Below are positions 25,981-35,833 of a DNA stretch of 64,000 nt, piece by piece. Each line of letters begins with the position of its first letter. The first letter of the stretch is position 1. Source of the stretch: Streptomyces sp. SAJ15. GTDB lineage: Bacteria > Actinomycetota > Actinomycetes > Streptomycetales > Streptomycetaceae. The DNA lies in contig NZ_NISY01000007.1 in the NCBI RefSeq assembly GCF_007595705.1, positions 124,001 through 188,000 on the forward strand, read 5' to 3'. The translations under genes and the position numbers were made by a program. Under the pieces are notes generated by a model that ran no database searches, was not told where the DNA came from, and was given only the letters and a program-made list of their open reading frames with translations.

Positions 25981-26637
25981 ATGACGTACAGCGGAGCGGT
26001 CAAGGTCGGCGGACCCGCGGAAGTGCACGAGCTGCCGGACCTGATGATCTCTAAAGTGGCGGTCGGCCCGATGAACAACAACGCCTATCTGTTGCGCTGC
26101 CGCGCCACGGACGAGCAGTTGCTGATCGACGCCGCCGCCGAGCCCCAGACGCTGCTCACCCTGATCGGCGAGGGCGGTATCGCCTCCGTCGTCACCACCC
26201 ACCAGCACGGCGACCACTGGCAGGCGCTGCGCGAGGTGGTGGACGCGACGGGCGCGACCACCTACGCGGGGCGGCACGACGCCGAGGGCATTCCGGTCCC
26301 CACCGACGTGCTGGTCGACGACGGCGACACCATTCGCGTCGGGCGGGTGGAGCTCACCGCCCGCCACCTGGTCGGCCACACCCCGGGCAGCATCGCGCTG
26401 GTCTACGACGACCCGCACGGCCACGCGCATGTCTTCACCGGCGACTGCCTCTTCCCCGGCGGTGTCGGCAACACGCACAACGACCCGGAGGCGTTCGCGA
26501 GCCTCATCGACGACGTCGAGAGCAAGCTCTTCGACCAGCTCTCCGACGAGACCTGGGTGTACCCCGGTCACGGCGACGACACCACGCTCGGCGCGGAGCG
26601 TCCGCACCTGGGCGAATGGCGTGAGCGCGGCTGGTAG
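25981..26637 (+). CDS. MBL-fold metallo-hydrolase (glyoxalase II-like)
   Basis: A 218-residue metallo-beta-lactamase-fold hydrolase. THQHGDHWQALREV near residue 74 is the HxHxDH zinc motif, GHTPGSIAL near 135 and TGDCLFPGGVGNTHND near 151 provide the next ligands, and YPGHGDDTTLG near 200 the last histidine. These features are typical of the hydroxyacylglutathione hydrolase-like group; in an actinobacterium the thioester would more likely be a mycothiol conjugate. Its pairing with a mycothiol-dependent enzyme supports a role in thiol-linked detoxification, though this is inference. Confidence 0.9.
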   Translation: MTYSGAVKVGGPAEVHELPDLMISKVAVGPMNNNAYLLRCRATDEQLLIDAAAEPQTLLTLIGEGGIASVVTTHQHGDHWQALREVVDATGATTYAGRHDAEGIPVPTDVLVDDGDTIRVGRVELTARHLVGHTPGSIALVYDDPHGHAHVFTGDCLFPGGVGNTHNDPEAFASLIDDVESKLFDQLSDETWVYPGHGDDTTLGAERPHLGEWRERGW

Positions 26638-26727
26638 CACGGCACCTGTGCCGATGTGCCGCCACACGCCCTGACATCACCCTTTCCCGGTCCGTAACCA
26701 GGGGCGCGCGCGGGTAGTTGGTGCGTC

Positions 26728-28044
26728 ATGCGCGACGATCAGTCGCCGTCCATGACGCGCCTCGCCGCGGCGTCCCTGGCCGGCACCGCCATCGAGTTCT
26801 ACGACTTCTTCATCTACGGCAGCGCCGCCGCCCTGGTCTTCGGCCCGCTCTTCTTCCCGGGCGCCTCCCCGCTCGCGGCCACGCTCGCCGCCTTCGGCAC
26901 CTTCGCCGTCGGCTTCCTCGCCCGCCCGCTCGGCTCGATCGTCTTCGGGCACATGGGCGACCGCCACGGCCGGCGTCCGGTGCTCATCGCCTCACTGCTC
27001 CTGACCGGCGCCGCCACCGTCGCGGTCGGCTGTGTGCCGGACTACGACACGATCGGGGTCGCCGCGCCCGTCCTGCTGACCGTGCTGCGCTTCCTCCAGG
27101 GGCTGGGGCTGGGCGGGGAGTGGGGCGGGGCGGTGCTGCTCACCGCCGAACACGCGCCCGCGCGGCGCCGCGCGCTGTGGTCCAGCTTTCCGCAGATCGG
27201 CCCGGCCGTCGGCTTCCTGCTCGCCAACGGGGTGCTGTTGGCGCTGTCCCTCGCCCTGACCGACGCGCAGTTCCGCTCCTGGGGCTGGCGGGTGCCGTTC
27301 TGGGTGGGTGGCGTGCTGGCCGCCGTGGGCCTGTTGTTGCGCACCCGGCTCAGCGAGACGCCGCAGTTCCGGGAGCTCGCCCGGCGCGGCGAGCGGGCCG
27401 ACGCGCCCATGGCCGAGGTGGTGCGCCGCCACTGGCGCCTGTTGCTGCTCACCGCCGGCGGGCTCGCCGTGGGATACGCCGTGTTCTACGCGGTGACCAC
27501 CTGGTCGTTGGCCTACGGCACGGAGCGGCTCGGGATCGACCGCACGGTGATGCTCGGTCTCATCATGGCGGCCGTCGCCGTCAAGGGCGCGCTCACCCCG
27601 CTGGTCGCGCACCTCGGCGACCGGTTCGGGCGGCGCCCGCTGTGTCTGCTGGGCTCCGCGGCGTCCGCCCTGTGGATGTTCCCGCTGGTCGCGCTGTTGC
27701 ACACCGGCCGACCGGCGTTGATGTTCCTCGGCTTCCTCGGCGCGCTGCTGGCGTTCGTCCTGATGTTCGCCGTGACCGGCGCCTATCTGCCCGAGCTGTA
27801 CGAGCCGCGGGTGCGCTGCACGGGCGCGGCGGTCGGCTACAACCTGGCGGGGGTGCTCGGCGGAGCGCTGACCCCCGTCGCGGCGACCTCGTTCTCCAGC
27901 GGCGAGGGGGCGCCCTGGGGGGTGGCGGGCTATCTCACCGCCATCGCGCTGTTCAGCCTCGGCTGCTTCGCGCTGCTCCCGGAGACCGGTGAGACGCGCG
28001 ACCGCCTCCCACGGGCCGAACTGGCCGGGGAGGCGGCTCTCTGA
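26728..28044 (+). CDS. MFS transporter, metabolite:H+ symporter type
   Basis: Twelve-helix major facilitator of the MHS group (438 aa), related to ProP, ShiA and KgtP-type carriers of organic acids and osmolytes. GTAIEFYDFFIYGSAA at the N-terminus is the MHS signature; GHMGDRHGRRPVLIAS near residue 75 and GDRFGRRPLCLLG near 293 are the two copies of the cytoplasmic MFS motif. FLQGLGLGGEWGGAV near 122 is also typical. The substrate cannot be inferred, and no catabolic gene is adjacent. The start has only a weak ribosome-binding site. Confidence 0.9.
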   Translation: MRDDQSPSMTRLAAASLAGTAIEFYDFFIYGSAAALVFGPLFFPGASPLAATLAAFGTFAVGFLARPLGSIVFGHMGDRHGRRPVLIASLLLTGAATVAVGCVPDYDTIGVAAPVLLTVLRFLQGLGLGGEWGGAVLLTAEHAPARRRALWSSFPQIGPAVGFLLANGVLLALSLALTDAQFRSWGWRVPFWVGGVLAAVGLLLRTRLSETPQFRELARRGERADAPMAEVVRRHWRLLLLTAGGLAVGYAVFYAVTTWSLAYGTERLGIDRTVMLGLIMAAVAVKGALTPLVAHLGDRFGRRPLCLLGSAASALWMFPLVALLHTGRPALMFLGFLGALLAFVLMFAVTGAYLPELYEPRVRCTGAAVGYNLAGVLGGALTPVAATSFSSGEGAPWGVAGYLTAIALFSLGCFALLPETGETRDRLPRAELAGEAAL

Positions 28045-28123
28045 GTTCGCGGAGCCTCAGCCCTTCCGGGCTTCGGGGTTCCGGGGGTCGCCGGGCGCCG
28101 GCGCATCGGCGTCCGGGCCGTCC

Positions 28124-28150
28124 GCGGGACCGCCGGTCGGGCGGTCCCGC
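28124..28150. terminator. Bidirectional terminator between MFS gene and terC
   Basis: An 11-bp perfect stem (GCGGGACCGCC, 28124-28134, with 28140-28150) around the loop GGTCG, 12 nt past the terC stop and 80 nt past the MFS stop. Placement between convergent genes supports termination of both. Confidence 0.75.
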
Positions 28151-28161
28151 CGTGACCGGCG

Positions 28162-29211
28162 TCAGACGTCGACGCTGTCCTTCTCCTTGGCGCCGGGGCC
28201 CTCGCCCGACTCCACGCCCACCGGGCCGGCGGCCGCGGCGCCCGCGCCCTCCAGGGCCTCCTGGGCGGCCTGCTTCTTCGAGGCGTACAGGCTGGTGATG
28301 GTGGTGACGACGAGGACGGCGCAGATGACGCCCAGGGAGACCGGGATGCTGATCTCAGGGACGTGCACCCCGGACTCGTGCAGCGCGTGCAGCACCAGCT
28401 TCGCGCCGATGAAGCCCAGGATCACCGACAGCCCGTAGGAGAGGTGCACCAGCTTCTTCAGCAGCCCGCCGATCAGGAAGTACAGCTGGCGCAGACCCAT
28501 CAGCGCGAAGGCGTTGGCCGTGAAGACGATGTACGGGTCCTGGGTGAGACCGAAGATGGCGGGGATCGAGTCCAGCGCGAAGAGGACGTCGGTGGTGCCG
28601 ATCGCCAGCATGACGATCAGCATCGGCGTCATCAGGCGCTTGCCGTTCTCCACGATGAACAGCTTGGTGCCGTGGTACTTGTCGGTGGACGGGAAGCGCC
28701 GCTCGACCATCTTCAGGAAGCGGTTCTCCTCGAACTCCTCATCCTCCTTGTCGGCCCGCGCCTCCTGGATGAGCTTCCAGGCGGTCCAGACGAGGAACGC
28801 GCCGAAGATGTAGAAGACCCAGGAGAAGGTCGAGACGATCGCGGCACCGCCGGCGATGAACACGGCGCGCAGCACCAGCGCGATGAGCACACCCACCATC
28901 AGAACCCGCTGCTGGTAGATGGAGGGCACCGCGAACTTCGCCATGATGAGCACGAAGACGAAGAGGTTGTCGACGCTCAGCGACTTCTCGGTGATGAAGC
29001 CGGCGAAGAACTCACCCGAGGGCTGGCCGCCCGCGAAGAGGAAGAGGCCGAGCCCGAAGAGCCCGGCCAGGGCGATCCAGACGGCGGTCCAGATCCCGGC
29101 CTCCTTGAGGGAGACCTCGTGCGGCTTGCGGCCGCCTATGAAGAAGTCGACGGCGATCAGGGCGCACAGACCAAGGATGGTCAGCGCCCACAGGGTCATG
29201 GAGACGTCCAC
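28162..29211 (-). CDS. terC: TerC/Alx-family integral membrane protein
   Basis: A 349-residue polytopic membrane protein of the TerC family, associated with tellurite resistance and, in E. coli Alx and related proteins, with metal (manganese) export. FITEKSLSVDNLFVFVLIM near residue 73 and GTTDVLFALDSIPAIFGLTQDP near 205 are the two inverted-repeat signature motifs with acidic residues inside helices; about eight helices are visible. The C-terminus is Ala/Gly-rich and hydrophilic. GTG at 29211 lies 4 nt after GGAGG. The leader contains a probable yybP-ykoY manganese riboswitch, consistent with metal control. TerD-domain genes lie upstream on the same strand. Confidence 0.95.
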   Translation of the reverse strand: MDVSMTLWALTILGLCALIAVDFFIGGRKPHEVSLKEAGIWTAVWIALAGLFGLGLFLFAGGQPSGEFFAGFITEKSLSVDNLFVFVLIMAKFAVPSIYQQRVLMVGVLIALVLRAVFIAGGAAIVSTFSWVFYIFGAFLVWTAWKLIQEARADKEDEEFEENRFLKMVERRFPSTDKYHGTKLFIVENGKRLMTPMLIVMLAIGTTDVLFALDSIPAIFGLTQDPYIVFTANAFALMGLRQLYFLIGGLLKKLVHLSYGLSVILGFIGAKLVLHALHESGVHVPEISIPVSLGVICAVLVVTTITSLYASKKQAAQEALEGAGAAAAGPVGVESGEGPGAKEKDSVDV

Positions 29212-29255
29212 GGGTCCTCCGGCATTCGTACGGCAGTTTCAGCGTGTCGTTCGCT

Positions 29256-29367
29256 GCCGGAGGTCTCTTCCGCCCGTGGCGCCGACGACGGCTCCACGGG
29301 CCGGCGCCCCGGGATCACTGTGATCCGTGGTGACGGGTACGCCGCGGTAGGAGTACTCCCCTCCGTT
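29256..29367 (-). promoter_or_regulatory. Probable yybP-ykoY manganese riboswitch in the terC leader
   Basis: On the minus strand CGGAGG-GGAGTA (from 29365) begins, and AAGAGA-CCTCCG (to about 29258) closes, a leader of roughly 110 nt. The outer helix CGGAGG/CCTCCG, the GGGGAGTA entry sequence, the inner CCGTCACC block and the closing AGACCT are the hallmarks of the yybP-ykoY family, which senses Mn2+ and commonly controls terC-like exporters. A GGCAG/CTGCC hairpin follows before the terC ribosome site. I cannot fold it here. Confidence 0.68.
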
Positions 29368-29424
29368 GCAAAGGAGAGTACAGGAAAGACCAAGGAAGAG
29401 TAAAGAAATAAGTAAAAGCGCAGG

Positions 29425-31356
29425 TCACCGCCCGTATGCCTGTCGCGCTTGGGCCACTTGCGCCAACACCCGCTGCAGCACCTGGCTGCCGGCGGGGACC
29501 AGCGCGGGCTCATATGTCCAGGCGTGCCCGACCCAGGGGTCGGCCAGGTGGTCGTCGGGGACCGGGGTGATCCGCAGCAGCGCACGCCACAGCGGGTCCA
29601 GCACCGGGCCGTAGGCCCGGGCGTCCTCCCGGTCGGCCACCATCATCAGGTGCACCCCGACCGACGGCCCCTCGTCGGCGAGGTAGCGCAGCTGGGTGAC
29701 GGCACGGTCGTCGAAGCCGTGCGGGAAGTCGTTGACGATCAGCAACTGCTGGGCCAGGTCCAGGTCGGGCGGCAGGGCGTCGGTGGCGCCGCTGCGGATC
29801 GCCATCTGCACCAGGTCGACCCGCTGGGTCAGGGCGGCCAGCGTCGCGGTCACCCCCTGGGCTCCGGCCGCCGGCGGCTGGCGCAGCGCGCCGGAGTCCG
29901 ACAGCGGTTGGAGCGCCACGGCGCCCGAGCCGGCCGGGTCGATCACATGCAGCGAGAACTCGTCCACCGGGTACACGGCCAACAGCCGCGCGGCCAGCGC
30001 CACCGCGGTGTCCAGCGCCATCCGGCGCAGCTCGCCGGAGTCCACCAGTGCCGCCTCGGGCGAGCCGCCGCGGCCGCTGTCGATCCACAGCCCGCGCTCC
30101 AGTGGCAGCCGGACCAGCATGGGGATGCGCAGGTCCGTGCGCTCCGGCAGGTGCAGATCGCCCAGGCGCAGCGCCATCGGAATCTCCATCGGCACCTCGT
30201 AACCGTGCCAGACGGGGCTGTCCCACCGGGCGTACGCGGGCGGCAGGGCCGGCTCCACGACCTCGGCCTCGGCGGCGAGCTGCGCCAGGTCCCGGTCCAG
30301 GACCGCGCGGGCCTGTTCGACCAGGGAGGTGTGCTTGTCGCGGGCCTCCGCACGGGCGGCGTCGGCCGCCGGGCCGACGCGGGTCCGCGGGTCGGAGAGC
30401 ACCCGGTCCAGCTCCTGCTCCATGCGGGAGTCGGCGAAGTCGACGGCGCTGCGGTAGGCGGCGGTGGTCCGGGCCAGGTCCTCGAACATGCCCCACACCT
30501 GGTTGTAGAGCCGCTCGTCCATGGTCCAGCCGGTGGCGTCGCCGGCGACCGGCGGCGCGGGCTGCCCCGGCTGGGCGGGCGGTGCGGTCGGCGCCGGGGC
30601 CGGCGGGGCCGCCGTGCGACGGCCGGGGTGCCGGTAGTCGACCGGCCCGCCCGACGAGGGCGGCGGGACCGACCCGCCGTTGGACGGCTGCCCGCCGGCG
30701 TCGGCGCCCGGGGCCGGGTCGGACGAGGTGCTGCCGCCCGCCGTGGCCGTACGGACCCGACCCTCGGGCCCGGAGCGCGGCGGGGGCTGGGCGACGGAGC
30801 GGGCCATGCCCTGGGCGACCGCGTCGTTGATCCGCGCGGCGAGCTGCGCGGCCTCCGCCAGCCCCTGGTCCTGCAGCATGGCGGCCAGGCCGCCCGCGTA
30901 CCCCTGCCCGACGGCGCGCACCTTCCAGGCGCCCTGCCTGCGGTAGAGCTCCAGGGCCACGACAGCGGACTCCGCGTCCAGACCGGTGACGGTGAAGCTC
31001 GCGATCTCGGTGCCGTCCAGCCCGGTGACGGCGACGGACGGGGCCGCGAGGGCGCCGAAGGTCACCGGGCCGCCCACGCCGGTCGGCAGGGCGAGCAGCA
31101 CCGTGACCCGGTGGCTGGTCTCGGGCAGCGCGTCGAGATCGACGGCGAGCCGGTGGTCGGCGGCGGCCTGCTTGGACACCTCGATCCCGGGCAGTTGGGG
31201 CGCGGCCGGATGGGCGATCCATTCGGCGCCGAGTATGCGGCCCTGCTCATCGGCGAGCGTCGCCCCGGCCACGATCGGCTTGCCCGCCGAGACCCGGATC
31301 TCCAAACGGGTCTGAGGCAGTGGGTGGTTCTGCCCCCGGACCAGCTCGGCCGTCAT
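29425..31356 (-). CDS. TerD-domain protein fused to a degenerate FtsK-like ATPase domain
   Basis: A 643-residue multidomain protein. Residues about 1-165 form a TerD domain (acidic Ca2+-binding type; ALELYRRQGAWKVRAVGQGY at its end). A 100-residue Pro/Gly-rich linker follows. The last 350 residues contain a helical segment (MEQELDRVLSDPRTRVGPAA) and then a region whose order of elements recalls FtsK/EccC-type ATPases: a central strand LWIDSGRGGSPEAAL where Walker A should be, LHVIDPAGSGAVALQPL, and LLIVNDFPHGFDDRAVTQL at the Walker B position. The glycine-lysine-serine core is absent, so it probably does not hydrolyse ATP. ATG at 31356 follows GGGAG. It lies between terD and terC in a Ter stress cluster. 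Confidence 0.82.
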   Translation of the reverse strand: MTAELVRGQNHPLPQTRLEIRVSAGKPIVAGATLADEQGRILGAEWIAHPAAPQLPGIEVSKQAAADHRLAVDLDALPETSHRVTVLLALPTGVGGPVTFGALAAPSVAVTGLDGTEIASFTVTGLDAESAVVALELYRRQGAWKVRAVGQGYAGGLAAMLQDQGLAEAAQLAARINDAVAQGMARSVAQPPPRSGPEGRVRTATAGGSTSSDPAPGADAGGQPSNGGSVPPPSSGGPVDYRHPGRRTAAPPAPAPTAPPAQPGQPAPPVAGDATGWTMDERLYNQVWGMFEDLARTTAAYRSAVDFADSRMEQELDRVLSDPRTRVGPAADAARAEARDKHTSLVEQARAVLDRDLAQLAAEAEVVEPALPPAYARWDSPVWHGYEVPMEIPMALRLGDLHLPERTDLRIPMLVRLPLERGLWIDSGRGGSPEAALVDSGELRRMALDTAVALAARLLAVYPVDEFSLHVIDPAGSGAVALQPLSDSGALRQPPAAGAQGVTATLAALTQRVDLVQMAIRSGATDALPPDLDLAQQLLIVNDFPHGFDDRAVTQLRYLADEGPSVGVHLMMVADREDARAYGPVLDPLWRALLRITPVPDDHLADPWVGHAWTYEPALVPAGSQVLQRVLAQVAQARQAYGR

Positions 31357-31490
31357 CGCTGCGCTCCCTTGTTGGGTCTCGTACGCGTCGTGCGCTCGCA
31401 CGCGTCGTCGTGTGGTTCGTTCTGCTCGCGTTCGCACGGGTGGGTCTGGGACCGCGGGTGCGACCGCGAAATCTTCTGTCGTGAGTGCCC

Positions 31491-31526
31491 ACCGGCCCGG
31501 CGACGATCGTTCGCCGCCGGGCCGGT
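31491..31526 (-). terminator. Terminator after terD
   Basis: A 16-bp stem (31491-31506 with 31511-31526) with a TCGT loop, 43 nt downstream of the terD stop. One position is an A-C mismatch on the + strand but a G-U pair in the minus-strand RNA, so the hairpin is optimised for terD transcripts. The TerD-fusion gene downstream therefore probably has its own promoter. Confidence 0.8.
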
Positions 31527-31568
31527 CACCACGGTCGCTCACGGGCCGTCGACGTGGCCCGTCGCGGC

Positions 31569-32147
31569 TTACAGGTGGGGCACGATGTGCGGCATCAGGT
31601 CCTGGAAGGTGCGGCCGTTGGCCGGCTCGCCCAGGGCCTTCATCTGCCAGCCGCCGCCGACCCGCTGCACCTTCGCCATGATCTGCGCGGTGTACTGCCC
31701 ACCGCCGGTGAGGGTGTAGCGCGCCAGCTCCTGGCCGTTGGTCTCGTCGACGAGGCGGCAGAAGGCGTTCTGCACCTCGGTGAAGGTCTGACCGGTGAAG
31801 GAGTTCACCGTGAAGACGATCTGGTCGATGTGGACCGGAACACGCTGGAGGTCGACGAGGATCGCCTCGTCGTCGCCGCCCTGGCCGACGCCGCCGACCA
31901 GGTTGTCACCGGTGTGCCGCACCGAGCCGTCGTCACTGACCAGGTGACGGAAGAAGACCACGTCCGTCGGCTGCCCGCTGGCGAACAGCACGGCCGACGC
32001 GTCGAGGTCGATCTCCCGAGTGCGGGACCCGAACAGCCCCCGGCGGGCGGCGGCCTGCCACCCCAGTCCCATACGCACCGCGGTCAGGGTGCCACCGTCG
32101 GCCTTCTGCAGGCTGATGGACTGTCCCTTGGACATGTTGACCGTCAC
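31569..32147 (-). CDS. terD: TerD family stress protein
   Basis: A 192-residue stand-alone TerD protein, a calcium-binding cytoplasmic protein of the tellurium/stress-response system. It begins MTVNMSKGQSISLQK and has GDNLVGGVGQGGDDEAILVDL near residue 80, the acidic Ca2+-binding loop, and FTVNSFTGQTFTEVQNAFCRL near 112, the second family motif. The GTG start lies just downstream of a GGGGCA ribosome site. It is downstream of uvrB (195-bp gap) and upstream of the TerD-fusion and terC genes; a strong hairpin follows its stop. Confidence 0.95.
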   Translation of the reverse strand: MTVNMSKGQSISLQKADGGTLTAVRMGLGWQAAARRGLFGSRTREIDLDASAVLFASGQPTDVVFFRHLVSDDGSVRHTGDNLVGGVGQGGDDEAILVDLQRVPVHIDQIVFTVNSFTGQTFTEVQNAFCRLVDETNGQELARYTLTGGGQYTAQIMAKVQRVGGGWQMKALGEPANGRTFQDLMPHIVPHL

Positions 32148-32342
32148 GTGCTGCCCCTACTCTCGTTTCTCGTTTCCCCGTGGCCGCCTGTCTTGTGCGG
32201 CCCTGTCAACCCTAAGCACTCCCGGAGCCTGGCAGGACCGCCCGGCCGGGCTTTGTGTCGTTCTTGAAACACTCCCCGCCGTACGCGGGGCTCGCCCCCC
32301 GTCGACCGTCGCCCCCGGACACGGTCGCCCCCGGGCGGACGG

Positions 32343-34484
<2,142 letters not shown>

Positions 34485-34490
34485 GGAACC

Positions 34491-34513
34491 ACCGTACGAC
34501 CCGGCACTGACAA
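34491..34513 (-). promoter_or_regulatory. PafBC-type DNA-damage promoter of uvrB
   Basis: On the minus strand TTGTCAGTG, 8 nt, TACGGT, then 6 nt to the uvrB ATG. This is a perfect match to tTGTCRgtg-N8-TAnnnT. The remaining 330 bp to the divergent gene at 34841 contain no other recognisable feature. Confidence 0.85.
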
Positions 34514-34840
34514 CGGCCCACCGCCCGCCCCGCGGCCGTGGCCGGGGCACGACGTCGGGTCGACCGACTCGGCACCGGACGGGAGTCGGTCGCATACGGG
34601 TGCCCTCCGGTCCCCTGCCGCTCGCGGCCGGTCGACGGCGCGTTCACCCGTTCGCCCTTTCCGGGGTTTCCCGGGTCCGCCGCCCCCGCCGCCCTGGGGG
34701 CCGCCGTGCCTGCTCAGCGCGGTGCGACAGGTCGTACCGCACATTCCCGGCCACGATCCGACCATCCGCCACCTGTCCCCCGGTCCGCCTCTCCTGGCAC
34801 CCTCTGCGGGTCCGGCCCACCGACGACGTGAGGAGTCCGT

Positions 34841-35761
34841 ATGCGCGTCCGCCCCGCCGCCGCCCTCGCCGGCGCCCTCCTGGGTATGTCCACGCTCTTC
34901 CTCCCCGCCACCGCGCTGGCGCGGCCCGCCACCGCCTCGGCGTCCGACACGCTGACCGCACGGGCGGCCACCGGGCGTGCCCACGCCCCGGTCGCCGTGG
35001 CGCACCGCGGCGCCTCCGCCTATGCCCCCGAGAACACCCTGGCCGCCGTGGACGAGGCGGCCGAGCGGGGGATCAGATGGGTGGAGAACGATGTGCAGCG
35101 CACCAAGGACGGCGAGCTGATCATCATGCACGACACCACGCTCAGCCGGACCACCGACGTGGAGCAGGTCTTCCCCGGCCGGGCGCCCTGGAAGGTCTCC
35201 GACTTCACCGCCGAGGAGATCGAACAGTTGGACGCGGGCAGCTGGTTCGGCCCGGAGTTCGCGGGCGAGCCGGTGCCCACGCTGGAGGACTACATGGAGA
35301 CGGTGGAGGACAACGGGCAGAGCCTGCTGATGGAGCTCAAGGCCCCCGAGCTGTACCCCGGCGTCGAGCGGCAGACCCTTCGGCTGCTGCGCCGCGAGGG
35401 CTGGCTGGACCGTCCCCACGTCAAGCGCCGGTTGATCATCCAGTCGTTCAGCGCCGGCTCGGTCCGGGCGGTCCACGAACTGCGGCCGGAGGTGCGGACC
35501 GGCTTCCTGGGCGCCCCGGCCGTCGCCGACCTGCCGACGTACGCGGCCTTCGCCGACCAGATCAACCCGAACCACAAGGCGGTCACCCCGGAGTACGTCG
35601 CCGCGGTCCACGCGGTGCGGGGCGCCCACGGCCGGCCGCTCCAGGTCTTCACCTGGACCGTGGACGACGGCCCGACCGCGGTCAAGCTCGCGTGGGCCGG
35701 CGTGGACGGGATCATCACCAACAAGCCCGACGTCATCAGGGACGCTCTGGACGACGCGTAG
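34841..35761 (+). CDS. Secreted glycerophosphodiester phosphodiesterase
   Basis: Exported GDPD-family TIM barrel (306 aa) that releases glycerol-3-phosphate from glycerophosphodiesters, useful for scavenging phosphate from phospholipid or teichoic-acid debris. A signal peptide covers about residues 1-28 (LAGALLGMSTLFLPATALA). The catalytic HRGASAYAPENT near 55 has the general acid/base histidine, WVENDVQRTKDGELIIMHD near 78 supplies the metal ligands and second histidine, and VFTWTVDD near 270 closes the barrel. GAGGAG precedes the ATG. No clear PHO box was found. Confidence 0.93.
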   Translation: MRVRPAAALAGALLGMSTLFLPATALARPATASASDTLTARAATGRAHAPVAVAHRGASAYAPENTLAAVDEAAERGIRWVENDVQRTKDGELIIMHDTTLSRTTDVEQVFPGRAPWKVSDFTAEEIEQLDAGSWFGPEFAGEPVPTLEDYMETVEDNGQSLLMELKAPELYPGVERQTLRLLRREGWLDRPHVKRRLIIQSFSAGSVRAVHELRPEVRTGFLGAPAVADLPTYAAFADQINPNHKAVTPEYVAAVHAVRGAHGRPLQVFTWTVDDGPTAVKLAWAGVDGIITNKPDVIRDALDDA

Positions 35762-35803
35762 CGGGCCGGCGCGCCCGGGAGAGCACGCGCGTGGGCGGGG
35801 GCG

Positions 35804-35826
35804 TTGTCGGTGCCCCCGCCTACGCT
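35804..35826 (+). promoter_or_regulatory. PafBC-type DNA-damage promoter of the alkyltransferase gene
   Basis: TTGTCGGTG, 8 nt, TACGCT, then 7 nt to the GTG at 35834. The match to tTGTCRgtg-N8-TAnnnT is complete, and the position supports that GTG as the start of a leaderless mRNA. Confidence 0.85.
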
Positions 35827-35833
35827 GAAGGGC

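Noticed and set aside
31498..31512. CGACGATCGTTCG as an SOS box near terD
   Set aside because: The half-sites do not fit CGAAC-N4-GTTCG and the sequence is the loop region of the terD terminator.
34644..34662. GTTCACC-like sequence before the glycerophosphodiesterase as a PHO box
   Set aside because: The second unit is at 8-bp rather than 11-bp spacing and matches poorly.
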